A stretch of DNA of 64,000 nucleotides from Nomia melanderi (GCF_051020985.1 NC_134999.1:35373160-35437159); one strand, 5' to 3'; positions 1-13,143 are shown, counted from the first letter of the stretch. Notes: generated from the sequence alone by a model not told the origin. Made by a program: numbers and translations.

Positions 1-3000
1 GGGACGCGTGTACGCGCGGGATCAGTTTATCGGATCGTCGCTATTCAATCACTCCATTAGGAGCAGTATCTAACCCCTCGTGAGCGTAACCCTTAGAAAT
101 CCTTGTCCGCGCGGATCCACCCTCGTCGGCGACGCCGGAGAGATCGCTGCAACGGACTGTGACATATTAGGCTACCCCCTGAGGACATCATCCCCGTATA
201 AGAGGCCCATAAAGAGGGTGACTCCGCTCCTCGGATTTATTGTTTCGCGATTTAGTGGCCAAGCGAGCCGTGGGAGCGGGCTGCGGTCGCACTCTCGTTG
301 TTGCCCCGCGCGCCGCGTTCACCCCTCCCTCGAGCTCGTAAATAAATTATCGCCTGCCCGAAAACACCGGCGACTTAAATCTCCGTGACGGAGACGAGCG
401 GTCCGTGGGTCGCGCGAAAACATTTGAATTCTTCTCGGTTCGGCTAGCGAATCGCGTTGCTCCTTAAAAAGAAAGGCGTCGCTGCTTCTCCGGAGGATTT
501 ATCGCGCTCTTTATTCCCGTGGAACTTGGAAACGGTTTCCCCTCTATAAAAATTCATGGCCGGCGTAAAAGCACTCGGTCCGGCGAATCGGAGGGCGTTC
601 GCGTCTTCGACCGGTCGCGGAAGGGGATGATCCAGAAGACGCGACAGAGAAGAAGCACCGGTCGCAAGCTTCTGCTCTCCGGTTCGCCGGAATTATTTCT
701 GGAACGTCCCTCGTGCCGGGCCACGAGAGTTTTACGGGGCGCCTAACGAACCGTCCGATCTGTCGATCTAACGGGACGAAACGCGGGGGTCGTTATGCAA
801 TATGTCGAGAGGATAATTCGTCCCCGCAGGGGAAACGAGCGCGATAGCGATACGTACGTGGGCACACCGAAATGCAAATTATCCGCTCGCAAGGACGCGG
901 GGAGAGCGAAATGCGGCGGTTTGCGGCGGTCTCGTTGGTACTGTTCGCCATTCCGGTTTCACTCGGCTCGCGATCGACTACCGAGTTTCGTCGTTACGCA
1001 ATCGCGATCGGCGCAGCGCCGACGCGTACAGGCGATCGGCCTGTTCCATGAAAAATCGTGTACGAGCCGTTTCCGTAGGATAATTCTTCGAGGAAACGCG
1101 TCGGCCCTCGTTCTTCGATGGAAATTCGCGCTTGGAACCGAAGCGACGACGGGGTTGCGCAACATCGACGGGACGTTTCAGCAGCCGTCGCGTCGATTTA
1201 GCATCAATTCTGTCGCATTCCACGGTAAACGCGAACCGTCCCTTGCAATTATCCCAGGCATCGCTCAAAACTCACCGGTTCCTCTTTCGCTCGCGGGGCA
1301 CACGCAACGATCGCGGCATACTCGGAGCGGACCGGGGCTCCCGAGCAAGCTGCGAGACGGCCATATGCATCTGCTAAAGGGAAAATCGCGGCTGTACCTT
1401 CTCGTGCGGAGTATACCGGAAGTTTTTACGGGCCTTGGAAGGGGTCGTTGGCTCCGCACCGGTCGTGAGAGGCAATTTTACTTTCGAGAAGCAGCTTTGC
1501 GTCGCCGTCCGGCTGAACGGGCCCCACGGATTTAACTGGAATTCGCGTTATAATTACAGGTTGAAACAAGTTGACGCGCGTTCCCGTGAAAAATCGCCGC
1601 GCGCCGTTCGTATTTTTGCCAAAATACTAGTTCCTTATAGGCCTCCAAATAGAGAAACCAGAGGGAAGAGTATCCAGCGCCACGACATTTCACGGGATTA
1701 TCGTTCTTTACGCGTTTCGCGGACTAACTCGCTTTATTCGCCGCCGCAAAGTTATCTCCGTTTCCGCCGCACCATTCGGCGAAATGGCCGACGATAAATT
1801 ACAGGATAATTGCCGGTGGACGAGCTCGAAACAGGTTGCAGCTCGGTAAACGATGATCAAGGCGTAAAGAATCGTTTTTCTAGAGCGCGACGATGAACCG
1901 AGGTCTCGGGCTCGTCGTGAACGAGCCAAACGCCGCGACTGTTGCTCTCGCTGGACGGAGAAGGAAAGCGACAGAGAGACCGGGGTGGACGGGGAGAGGT
2001 GGGGAAAAAAAAAATCGCATCCGATGGGACCGTGGTATAATGTGCAGTCGATAAATCATTGCGCTCGGCGGGCCGGTGAGCGAACGTTTGGTATTTTGGT
2101 TCCGACACCGCGGGGGTTTGGCACCCCTGCGGAGCATCCCTGCCGTCGCCACGCTTCTTTCGACGGCGAAAGAGATCGAGCCTCGAGGTGTTTGCCACGC
2201 GAACCGTTGCTACGCCGAGCTGTCCCCTCGACCCGCCGTCGAAACGACTCGGAATCGAAGTCGACGCGGCCCGCGGCCCGACAGTTGCCAAAGGGAAACG
2301 AAGAATTCGCGGGAAGATCCTCTTGACCGTGACGACGGTGAGCGCAGAAACCGATTCGAGCGTGTAATCTCGCCGAGGAAAACGCGTCGAATCGCGTTTA
2401 GCGCGGGGAGGAAAGTAGTCGGCTTAATAGAATCGCGTCGTTAATGATCGTTCTTCCACTTTGCTCGAGTGGCGCGCGTTAAGGCCTCGAGGTGTCGACC
2501 GGATCGAGCATTGTTCGCGTTTCCCATGATGGTCCGGTGAATGACGCTCGCCGCGATGATACGTCACGATAATGGCCGGTAATTCGACGTACCATCTCGG
2601 AGGGGGGCTCGTGTTGGCTCGCGCTCCTATTCGCGGTCGGGCCTGCTCGCTCGCGCGCGCGCATCGTCAGGAACATTGTTTACAGCGACGAAGCACCACC
2701 GAGAAACAGAGAGTAAGAGAGAGAGAGAGAGGGAAACAGGGAGAGAGAAGTCTCGGCTTTTCAATTATCGAACCTTCGAGCGATACGAGATGATGATGAT
2801 GGTCGATGGAAGTCGTGCGCGCGCGGGCGAGTCGTTGCACGCGGCTGGTAAACCCACACGCACGGCTCGTATCTCCGCCAAATTGCTGGCTCGCCCGAAC
2901 CCTATCGGCCCGTTATCGCCGTGTTATCTCGCGCCGAATAGCCCGGATAGCGCGCCAATTCGCCGACGCACCTCTCGAAATCTTGAAACGCGCGTACAGC

Positions 3001-3504
3001 GACCGGTCGCAGCGGTCCTTCCCTCTGTTTCTATCTTGATCGGCGATCGGCCGGCTGAAACGCCGGAGACGGCACTCCGCGCGGATGCCGGCCGGGGAAT
3101 AATTCCGTCGTCGACGATACCGCGCCGGAATAATCACCGATAATTCGAGGTAGACGGTTTCGCGCGTGTGTTCTAGGAACGCACGTCCACCGGCAACGGA
3201 GCCGAGGGGCGGCTAGGGTTTTCAATTATCGAGCCTTCCCCGATAACGACTCGGCCCGCTGCAGTTGCGTACGTGCATCCCACCGCGAGCACACCGCCAG
3301 ACCCGAGTCTGCGAAATTGCATCTTTGACCGTTTAATGGAAACCGAGCGTGCCGCGTAATGAATATCCTGCGCCTCGTTCCTTCGGGAACGCGCGCAGCG
3401 GTCCCGGACCGCTGAGACCTGCCCGAAACCTCGAAAATCGACTTTTCGCCAGCGACAAGTTTGTTTATGAATAATTTACCACCCTGTAGGTACATCTATG
3501 AGGA
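1..3504. other. GC-rich intergenic DNA
   Basis: CpG-rich sequence with open frames up to 246 codons (795-1535) that are Arg/Ser-rich and lack recognisable domains or splice logic. A purine tract with a short GA repeat lies at 2710-2751. A splice-flanked stretch on the minus strand at 1276-1373 is listed under findings. Confidence 0.6.
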
Positions 3505-3997
3505 TATAGAAGGGTAGGTTAATCAGATTTGCTTGAAAAGTTTCCGGGTTTCAAAAATCGCTGTCGTTAGTCGCATAGTCTGGTTAAGTGTGATTTCATG
3601 GAACGAAGTGTAAAGTAAATAACTTTTGAAAAACTGAACCAAATTGAATTCTGTAAATTGTACGTTATTCCTGGAAGTAAGTGGACTGTGTATTAGTGAA
3701 CAATTATCTAAAACAGTTAAGAGCTACGATTTGCAATTGAAAATATGTGGTGCGAGAGATAAGAAGTTGAACGTAACGAGCATAGATATTGAGTATGTAA
3801 GGTAAAAGTTGTGAATCTCGTTTGCGCTTTGTACTGTTGTCTTCAACATTAGCTTCCAATATCCGCTCTAGCCACAAAATTCAGATGATTCTGATAGTGA
3901 ATTGTGTTGCAATTACACCATAGATCACAAATATCAATTCTCAATAAAATTGTCATTTAGATTCTTAATCAGCGACGCAAAAACCCCAGAGCACCTA
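3505..3997. other. AT-rich relic next to the left MITE, unidentified
   Basis: Composition drops sharply from CpG-rich to AT-rich at about 3505 and stays so up to the MITE. All six frames are broken, and I found no transposase motif or terminal repeats. Most likely an old insertion of another kind, or part of a composite of which the MITE is the later arrival. Confidence 0.45.
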
Positions 3998-4001
3998 TTA
4001 A

Positions 4002-4204
4002 CCCTTTGCGGACGAATGTCAGCATTTTGCTGAGATCAAACTTCCATGTTTGGAATACCAAGTTGCAAACAAATGACATAACTATTCGAACAGCGTGAAA
4101 TCAGTACAGTTACCTTATTCTTTATGGTTTAAGTATTCAGCGTTTAATTTAGCAGAATCTGCGAAAGGTTTTGTGAACTAAAAACAATCTCCGTCCGCAA
4201 AGGG
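4002..4204. mobile_element. TTAA-type MITE with 13-bp terminal inverted repeats
   Basis: CCCTTTGCGGACG at 4002-4014 is repeated inverted as CGTCCGCAAAGGG at 4192-4204, 203 bp overall. The left end is preceded by TTAA (3998-4001); the right flank is ACTT, so the target duplication is not preserved there. Just inside the left repeat is a perfect 6-bp hairpin, TCAGCA-TTT-TGCTGA (4019-4033). No open frame is present. A TTAA target and CCC ends are typical of piggyBac-type elements, so this is probably a non-autonomous relative. Confidence 0.75.
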
Positions 4205-6331
4205 ACTTTTGGTTCGGTCGAAAGTATGTTTCGAGGTTTTCGCCATTTGCGATCACCGCGTGCCGATTCGTTCGCGACGCGGATCGCCTCGACGAAGGAA
4301 ATTCTCAGCGGAAAGTCGCGTCGGTCGGTTCCGAGGACGCTTCGTCGGTAGACTGCCGATAAAAAGATGGTTTTTTCGACGGGTCCGACGACAAAGGACG
4401 TCGCGCTACGCGTGACGCGCGGAGGGCAGCGGCGAAGGGCTCGAAAATTGATCGATCATACGCGAAAACGATTTTCCAAGAGCCGCGCATCGAGTCGGGA
4501 CAACAGCGGCCATGCTGTCAGCCGAACATCTGCCACTTTCGGTCCCCGCGCCTCCAACGGGACGAGCGTTGTACGGGCGCGATTTCGAAAGGGTGTTTAC
4601 ATGTCGGGACTTAGGACGCGCTCGACAAAAATAATTCATTAAGCCGCGGCGCGCCGACTGTTATGGGCGTGACGCCAATCGGAAGGGATTTTGTCGTCGC
4701 AGAATGGAGCGTACCGGAGGCCAGACGAACATCGTCGGGCGTTCAACTTTTTTTCATCGCGGGGGCGTGGACGTTCGAAATTCGTTTTGTTCCGTTGGGA
4801 GCGGAAACGCGTTTCGTTCGACAGTTTCCACTCGATAGTTCTACTTCCGTGTATTTTCGTCTCGCGGAAGGGAACAAGGAAAGATTGGGACGCGATATCG
4901 CGCAAGAGCAAGCATTTGCGGTCGGCCGAAGACGCGCGGCCTGTTCCGGGGCCCCGAGAAATTTGTTCTAGGTAGGAACAAATTAGGATGACATCTCGGT
5001 TGCATCCGGTGCTCCAGGTAAATCCTCTTAGGTCGCGTAAAAAGGCCGCGCCGAGCTTTCATCCCCTCCAGAGCGTGACGAAGGACGTATTTTGGCGACA
5101 AACGGTCCGCTTTACGCCCGTTCGCAGTCTATTGTTGTCGTTGAGAATGTCAACGGGGCGTCGCTTAAAAGGACACTTTCACCCTACGAATCGGATTATC
5201 GGATTACCAGCGTGGAAGTGAAGTGGAGCGAGATCCTCGAGGATTCTCGAGCGCGCGGCGACAGCAGAGTTTTGTCCGTGCCGTTCGCCGGCCGCCGCGG
5301 CTCTCCCGCTAATTGCGGCGTTTCTTCGCCGCGGTTATTCCTGTGTATACCTCGACGAAAGGTCTCGTGCCGGGAACGGTGGCGAGCTTATGCGCGGCGG
5401 GTCGTAGCGTTATCGAAACTCGATGGCAGTTCACGTCCGCACAAGGGTTGAAAGCGTACGGCGAGGGAAATATTGCCTATCGTGCAGGAAGCGACGGGGC
5501 GCGGTGAGTTCGGTTCTATGAATTAGTAACGAGAATTCAGACAATATTCTCCGTTCCCACGATAAATGTAATACGTATCAATGTTGCCGTCGATCGATCG
5601 TCGACGCCGTCCGGGCAACTTAGTCGTCGGCCGGACTACTTATAGTTTGACGTATTTGCCCGAGGAAACTTCATTCGTCGTTTGATTAATAGATGAACGG
5701 ACTTTCTACACGCCTGCCCGGGAATCGCTTTTAAGAACTATCCAAGAGTCGAGTGAAATTCTTCAACTTTCTCGGACGGCGATAGAATTCTGCGCGTTAA
5801 CGAGGAGACGACAGGCTCGCCTGCACTGGGAAAAGAAAAAACCACGCGGTAACGATCGGACACGGTGAAAACCGGCAAACTGCGAAACGGAAAATTCTTC
5901 TGCGCGCTGACGTGTCCCCGTTGCGAGGATCGAGTGACGAGAGGAAGTACCTATCGTGTTACCGTCCCACGCATCCTGTCAAGTGGATCCTCCTCGCGCA
6001 CAAAGAGGAGCAGACAAATAATTGGCTCCTCGGGCGCACAGGTAGAGGCCAGTCCCTTTGATCCCTGAGAACCTTGCGCAAGGACCATTATACGAAGAGG
6101 ATACTCGATACATAAGGGATCCCCGGGTGCTTGGGTGACGCGAACACGAGAAAAGAGGCGAAGAAAAATAAACTGTTCGATACATTCGGACCGTCGGCGC
6201 GACAGACCGATTCTCCGACGATTCTCTAAGGCTCCTCGGCGCGCTCCTCGTCGAATCGACGGGAATCGGAGTTAATAACGCGCGAGAGTGGACCAGTATC
6301 GCGTCGTTTCGAAAGTCACGTCGAGCAACGA

Positions 6332-6366
<35 letters not shown>

Positions 6367-7545
6367 TACGAGACAACGCCGGCAAAAAGAGCAAGGTCGA
6401 TCGTGAAACGGAGCAGGAAGAGGCTGGAAGCGGCGAACTTTCCACGGAGATTAATTTTCGGCACGACGTACACACCGACAGGAAACTTTTCTGCTGACTT
6501 AATTAATACTCGTACGCGTCTCTTTTTCGATGCCACGGATTTAATTACTTTTTTACGTCGACTCGTAAATCATCTCGTGGCGAGGCCACGGGGCAGCGCG
6601 GCGCGTCCTTCCTTCTTGCCGAGTCATAAAATAAAAAACTTCCGAAAGTCCGTGCGCGAAGAGCGAGTCGGAACACGTGTTCTGCCGGCAGAGAAACGCA
6701 CAAAAGCTGGCCCCGTCGCCGCGCCGCGCCGAGCCGCGCCGTACCGCTCGAACGCTTCACCGGCGAAACGGACGCGGTTCTCCAGACCGCGCCGCTTCTC
6801 TTCTGTCAAAACAGAATAGATCATCCCGGATGATCTGCCGGATTACAGCAGGCGCAAGCTGATAATACCGCGTCGCTCAGGTATACCGAGATCCTCGATC
6901 GCGCTCGGACATAGACCACGCGTCGAGAAACGACGAATTCGAATGCAATAACGGAGCGAACATCTCGAACGTTGCCCGCTTCGTCTACATTATCGCGATA
7001 ATACTCGATACTCTCGCGAGGTCCGACCAGACGCTTCTCTATCTACTAGCTCGCGGTAGCCACCGATTGCGACACCTTCGAACGGGAAGATTCGTCGGCG
7101 ACATTGTCCCCGATATATCTGCTCGAGAGAATCTTCGATTTTATCGGGAACCCTGTCCAAGGCATCTGCCGACAAAGGTGACGAACCGAACAGTAGCACC
7201 TGACCCGCGAGAAGAATTATTCGTGCTCTACCCGAATGGATTAAGATCCCTATCTAGCTGCAGGCTCGGTAATTGACCTTGCCTCGAGGAGATCGAAGGT
7301 TGACAGCTACCCTTGCCCCGACGGGGCAGGTCCAGGCTTGAAAGGCCACGATCGCGGAACAAATCCGGCCATTAGTTAACTCCTAATCTCGACCTTTTAC
7401 TCCCGCCGTGAAAGGAGTAGTGTGCACCTCGCGCGGAGGCTTCTATTCCGGGCTGACCTCCGCCGATCGACGTTCGATCGCGCGAACGTAATCGGAGCGT
7501 TCGTTTTTCTGGCGCGGTACAGTCGATGAAAAAGCGCGAACTCAC
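4205..7545. other. GC-rich intergenic DNA with one CGG repeat
   Basis: No convincing gene. The only structured element is the CGG microsatellite at 6332-6366. A 69-codon minus-strand frame (6990-7199) is slightly less Arg-rich than its neighbours but has no supporting motif. Confidence 0.55.
6332..6366. repeat. CGG trinucleotide repeat, 35 bp
   Basis: Uninterrupted GCG/GGC units. It falls in no supported gene. Confidence 0.95.
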
Positions 7546-7632
7546 CACATGTCCGTGAACCGGCGACTTGGCGATAGATTGCAACTGCGGGTATAGTTGA
7601 CCAGCCGCAGCCGGTGTCATGTCGGTCAACAT
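7546..7632 (-). CDS. Candidate 29-codon first coding exon of an unidentified gene
   Basis: On the minus strand the ATG at 7632 opens MLTDMTPAAAGQLYPQLQ and continues to SPVHGHV, where GTG|GTGAGT gives a strong phase-0 donor. An in-frame TGA lies 15 bases before the ATG, so if the exon is real this is the start codon. About 125 bases further upstream on that strand is a GA repeat (7756-7797), and a long purine-rich belt follows. Composition is protein-like rather than Arg/Ser-rich. It could be an alternative first exon of the same gene as the 13.1-kb candidate, since both read leftward with phase-0 donors. The product is unknown. Confidence 0.4.
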
Positions 7633-7755
7633 CCCGTTGACGGTTCAGCGGCTAGGCTCGGTTGATCGCGGAATCCTGCCGGTTCTCCGTTCACCTCGAT
7701 CGAATTCGCTCGGTTGCGCCCGGGACGATCGCGGACGCGGTTCTCGGCGTCAGTG

Positions 7756-7759
7756 TCTC

Positions 7760-7793
<34 letters not shown>

Positions 7794-7797
7794 TCTC
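7756..7797. repeat. CT dinucleotide-type repeat (GA on the minus strand)
   Basis: Mostly TC units with a few interruptions. It lies about 125 bases upstream of the candidate minus-strand exon at 7546-7632, where GA repeats could act as GAGA-factor sites. Confidence 0.9.
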
Positions 7798-8099
7798 GAA
7801 ATGTACACTTCACTTGCGATATATCACAGGACGTCCCCGGAAAAAAACTCGGCCGATGCTGTCGAGGTAAGGGCCGTGATGTCGGGCCCACGGCCGTCGG
7901 GTGTGTGGAAAAAACCGAGTAGGTCGAAAACGTTGTGGTGCTTAGGGGAAACCGGTTAACGTTGTTCCCGTTCTTCGCCCCGTGACAGACTGCCGGCTAT
8001 CCGATCGGCTTTGCCCTGACCAGACAGTGGGGAATGGTAGTAGGGAAGCCAGCGAGACTTCGGCCCCCGGGCAAAAAAGGGGCAGAGCCTGCTGGGCGG

Positions 8100-8600
8100 A
8101 ACCCAGACCTAACCAGTTGCCGCCCCTAACCGCCTCCGTGCCGTGCCCGCTTCCTCTTTACTTTATTTATCCCCTCCGATTTTCCTCCCACTCTAGTCTC
8201 GTCTCTCTTTTGTCCTTCTCTCTGGATGCTCCTTTCTCTCTCTCTCCCTCTGCCCTTCTCTCCCACTCCCTCTCTCGCTCTCTCTTTCTCTCCTTCTATA
8301 CTGCCGTTTCCCTTTCCCTCCCCTACCGTTCGCCGTTGTACTCTTTCTCCGTCGCTCCAAGTAACCATCCACAGCCCTCCCCCCGATAATTTAACCGTGA
8401 AATGCGCGCGCACAACGCCACCGCCAACGCCACCGCCGTCGCCGTCGTCGTCGCCGTCGCGAGAGGAGAGGCACGCGTGCTCCGACTTTGGTGGTGCCCT
8501 CTCTTTCAACGTTTCAGCTTCATCGAGTCTCTTTCCACGGTTGTCCTTCCTCTTCTACCCGCCATCCCCCACCCCACCCCTTTCCCACCGCTTTAGTCTT
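8100..8600. other. Pyrimidine-rich belt (plus strand)
   Basis: From about 8145 to 8345 the plus strand is almost all C and T in irregular CTCTCT/TTCCCT units, followed by CCGCCG/CGTCGC repeats (8415-8465) and more C/T. Open frames here are low-complexity. It could be a purine-rich 5' leader for a leftward gene, or simple repeat expansion. Confidence 0.5.
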
Positions 8601-8639
8601 GTTCGAAGCCGAGGCTTACGTGACCCAAAGTTGTCGTAT

Positions 8640-11600
8640 TAGGCCTCAGCCTCGTTGTTTGACGTAACGGTATGCACGCCGTTGGTATTTAAATACCGAC
8701 ATGCCACTATCCGATACCGGCGAAACGAGCAAAGTTCGCCGACCGGACCGCTTGATTGATATACAAATCGGATTCTCGTTTCTCTGTTCCAGATTATCGA
8801 GCAGCCGCCTGGGAAAGCGGGCGAACCAAGTTTCGGAGCAGCTAGTAGAGACTTTAATACGAGAACACGGACGGGATTCGCTCGGGACGCGGCAGCGTTG
8901 TCGCCTGCGAACGAAACAACGCGATGGCAGTTGTTGTGTCTGCCTACGCGCGGTCCTCGTTCCACTTGCCGCGATTACGCGAATCGCGGCGGTCGGAGAC
9001 AGGTCGGACGCTCCGATTCGAGAAGGTATTCTCTTTTGATCTGTACACCTCGCCGGTAGCGACGCTGCTCCGACCTATAATGAGTTCTTACTTCGAAATA
9101 ATAATGTTAATGAGCGGACGACCCTTCTCCGCCGTGGGACGCTTAATCTACAGCGACATTTACGTCGCCGCGGTCGGGCCGCCTTTGATTCCGGAACATT
9201 ATGACGCCAGTCGGGAACTTCATGCAAAGGGAGCATAAGAAGTCGCGCGGTGTACCGTCTTACGAGCGTCTAATGCGATTTTAATCGAGGAGTTTGAATT
9301 TCAAATGCCGTTGACTCGGACATGTAGAGCGAGTTTAGCGTACGCTCGCTCGAATTTGAGGAAGGCCGCTATTATAACTGTTTCCCCATTGGCGTAATCC
9401 ATCGGGTTTCAACGATGATTAGTCTCGTCGACGCGGGACGCTTCTCCCGTCTGTCGATACCGCTCGGAACGAAAGCGTCTACGCCGCTGGGAACGATGCA
9501 GGGAAGGACGGACGACGCGTCGAGGTCGCATTAGGTCCTAATTTTCCATAATGGCAGAAGATCGAGGCGCCACTACGGCGAGGCGGCCGTCTAATCGCAG
9601 CCCATTCACAATCGCCCCCTTCGTCGTCTGTCGCTCGGGAAAGGAGGCTCCTGAACCGACCTGCCAATCGTCCTGCGAACCGAGCCCGCAGACTTCCGCG
9701 GTTTCGATTCGTCGGCGTCGAAATTGTCGCGACGCGGCGTGGCGCGGCGCGGAGTGTTTCGATCGATGCGACCCGCGAGCAAATATTTCGCGGAACCCGC
9801 GGAACATTATCGATAACCAGCCCCCGGGTTCGACTCGAACGGACGGTGATGCGTAGATCGCGTGCGATCGGGCCACAAAAGGTGTGATCCGCCCCACCCC
9901 CTCGGAGGTCACAGGATATACCCGGCCACTGTTATAGGAAACGAGAAGAGGGATGGATGGTTTACTATGAATCGGGCCACGACCGGGCGTTAACGTCTTT
10001 TGAAAGAGCAAACGGGCAGCATCGTGCAAATGAGGGTGCGAGCGTATTCGAGGGGTGGTTTTCTATCTCTGATCGATGTTGTTGCGTTCTCCCCCCTCCG
10101 TACGGTAACATTTTTAGATGTTTTCGGATAAAAATATGGCCAGTGATTTATTGCCGCGAGTACCGCAGTCTCGCGGTCACGCACGAGTCTAACTCGAGGA
10201 AACGAAGGAAGTTAGTGGAGGAAGGAAAAGCTCGATCGGGAAGCGACAATTGATTCGACCGGTAACGATCGAGCGATATCGACGCCACGAAATGACGGAT
10301 CGCTGATTGGCAAAGACCGGGGGGTGAACGGGGTTGAAAGGGAAATGGGGCCCACGGGCCTGACGGGGGCGGATAATGACAGGGCGGCCTCGCGTAGCTA
10401 AGATGGTCCGCGTTGGGACCAGCTCGGCCTTTGCCTCTTATACGACCATGTGGCCATCGGGAGATGCTGATGGACTAATAATTACCAAGGAACCAGCTTC
10501 GCATATAGCGGCTGGGACCGTCGAAAATGAAGATTCACCAGAGCAGGCTGGAAGAGCAGAGCCGTCCCGCTATCGTTGTGTAAGCTCGTCGGTAGGCCGT
10601 TCGGGGACGAAAAGGTGCTTCGAGTTTAATAACTACTATGTCCGCTATCTGTTTGGTCTATCGCTATCGGGTTGGGACGGGACGGGTCGCGGTGGGACGG
10701 GATGGGGCAGCCATTATGTTAATAGGAACGATTCGAGCACTCGACGCGTCGACGGCGCGCGTGATCGCAATTTATCGCGGCCGCGATACCACGAAATCGG
10801 TGCTTCATATAGGAGCGATTAACGACCGCGCGAGCCGAGTCGAGTCGAGTCGAGTCGAGTCGTTCCCGACGCGTCCTACGAAACCGCGTTTCGACTTTAA
10901 CGACGACGGTTCCAGCGGAGGACGGCAATCGCGGTTAAAAAGCTGCGTGCCGTGTGTCAACCAGTTCCGATGCTCGTTTCATAAATCAAACACTCGCGTC
11001 GAGTATGTAATGGAAGAGCCCTGATAACGTGCAAACATTCTTTGAACGATATAGGCCGCGCGCGCGGCGCGGCCGTTCGTTCGCTGCACGCGATTGTTAA
11101 CCCTCTCTAATGGCGGACTGGTTCTACGGATCCGGTTGATTCGTTGACACCGGGAAACAAGAGATTTCGTGGATTTGCCCGCGTTGTTGATCCGTGAACC
11201 GCGATACGCGATCGATAAAGCCCCCGCGGTTTGTCCGAGTTATTCTCGGCACGGAACACGGCGGGTCCCCGGTCGGTCGGGCTCGGTCGTTCTAATTGTC
11301 GGAAAGAATTATAGCGATACTTCCAGCCGCCACGGTCAAATAAATATCCCCGTGGGCTCGTTTTGACCGTTGTCGGCGATTCGTCTCTGCGAACGAACGG
11401 GTGGCCGAGGGGAGGAGGCGCGTAGAAGCATCCTCTTTGAGGCTTTTAAGGTCGAGCAGCACGTTTTGCCGTGAAACAAGGCGAAGAGAAACTTGTCTAG
11501 GACTGATTTACGGACTCGTTGGCCGGGCCGGGCCCTGGCCGGGGCTGGCGCACAGCTCGCGGTTCCGTCTACAACGTGCTCCGGAATAGAGAGACGCTCC

Positions 11601-12465
11601 CGAGCAGATTTATGGGGTGTTCCACGGGGAGGAGAGCAACCGATCCTCCGTAATTCACGCGGCGCTCGGCTGTTCTGTCGGCGCGTAATCCGCGAACAAG
11701 GAACTATTCGACTACCCTCCACCCAACGGGGAAAGACGACCGCGCGCCGAATCTGTCGGCCGACGCGCGGCCGACGCACGGCCGACGTTACGCAACGGCG
11801 CACGCGAATAGTCTCGACGGTTGTCTCGCGAACCTCGGAAAACATCCGTGACAGAGACGCCCATCGTGACTGTTATATATAACGACGAGTAAACAATGCA
11901 AATGAGCGTTTAATGGCAGCACGACCGGACGGTATGTGAAGATAACGTGAAAGAGTTATTAGTATAATTACCGCGAATGGTAATAATTACGGGTCGCGGA
12001 CGGGAAAGCATCGTAACCGTTCCATTGATTTGTGCCGCGCAGTTTCCGAGCACCTCTGGGAAATAAGTCGCAGGACATTTTTTCCGGAATCGAACGGAGA
12101 CAGCGAGCCAGCGGCGATAAGATCTCGCGAATGTCTCGGGAAGTTCCATTCCCGTTCCAGTCGTATATAGGTCGGATTGCTGTTTTTCGGAAGCAGCGGC
12201 GACGCCTCGAAGAAAAGAGTTACGAGAAGCGTGAAGAATTAGCGCAAAAAGGGGGAAACAATTAGCCTGGCGAAGGACCGCCAACAAATTCGCGGGCATG
12301 TTCGCTGGAAGTTGAGATTGTAAAATGACGTGCAAACTGAGGGACGCCCTCGTCCGCCCCCTGGCAATACGGTAATCACTATAATTACGTATCGAGCCCT
12401 TATATTAATATCCCCCAGCTACGTCTCTCTTTCGCACTCTCGTTCCCTCTCTTGTTCCCGTCGAT
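8640..12465. other. Intergenic DNA with a compositionally distinct block
   Basis: No supported gene. The block 10320-10640 has visibly fewer CpG than its flanks and is treated under findings. A CGAGT pentanucleotide repeat sits at 10836-10860. Confidence 0.5.
10836..10860. repeat. CGAGT pentanucleotide repeat, five units
   Basis: Five perfect CGAGT units. Confidence 0.95.
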
Positions 12466-12469
12466 TCTT

Positions 12470-12549
12470 CCGTTCGTACGTTCGTTCCGTTCGTTCGTCC
12501 GTTCGTCCGTTCGTTCGTTCGTTCGTTCGTTCGTTCGTTCGTTCGTTCG
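12470..12549. repeat. TTCG tetranucleotide repeat
   Basis: About 80 bases of TTCG units with early TTCC/GTCC interruptions, becoming perfect at the right end. The complementary CGAA motif recurs at 26995-27022 and 33797-33820. Confidence 0.95.
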
Positions 12550-13143
12550 CCTCGGTCTCGTGAAAGTCGACGTTTTTTCCCCCTCCCAACCTTTCACGCG
12601 AGCCGATCGGCTCCTATTTATTATCGCCGGGAACGTCGTCTCGTTAATGAACGCCCCGGAGCCCGCGACGTTGGTTAGTCCATCACCGTTGCAACTAGTT
12701 TGCAAAATTCACGGTGTAAAGCGTGACGCGCCATTCGCGGAGACGGCAATCAAGGATGCACCTCCGAGACCCCGCGACTTCGCGCGCCGTTCAGCCGTTG
12801 TCCCTTCGGCAAATTGGACGCGGGACATCCGCGAGCGGATTCTTTGTTCAAATTCAATTCCGAGATCGAATTGGCAATCGCGAAAATTGAATTCTCAACG
12901 AGCGCGGATGAATTGGCGACGCGTTAAGGGCCTCTCGCATTGGCCTCTTTCGCTGTCGGGAGATGAACAATTAACGAAGGGTGTTCCTGGACCGCCCAGG
13001 ATATCGTCGCGGAAGGGAGCAGACGTCGTCGATAGATTCCCCCCCTCTCCTCCCCCGAATATCGCCGTCGAACGCGTCCCGTCAGACGCGTCCACCGCGC
13101 ACGCGGATTCCACTGGAATTACGTTAATTATTCGTTACTTTAC

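Noticed and set aside
795..1535. 246-codon plus-strand frame
   Set aside because: Arg/Ser-rich composition typical of chance frames in GC-rich DNA, with no motif.
9822..9840. GGGTTCGACTCGAAC, resembling a tRNA B box
   Set aside because: No matching acceptor stem, A box or anticodon arm around it.
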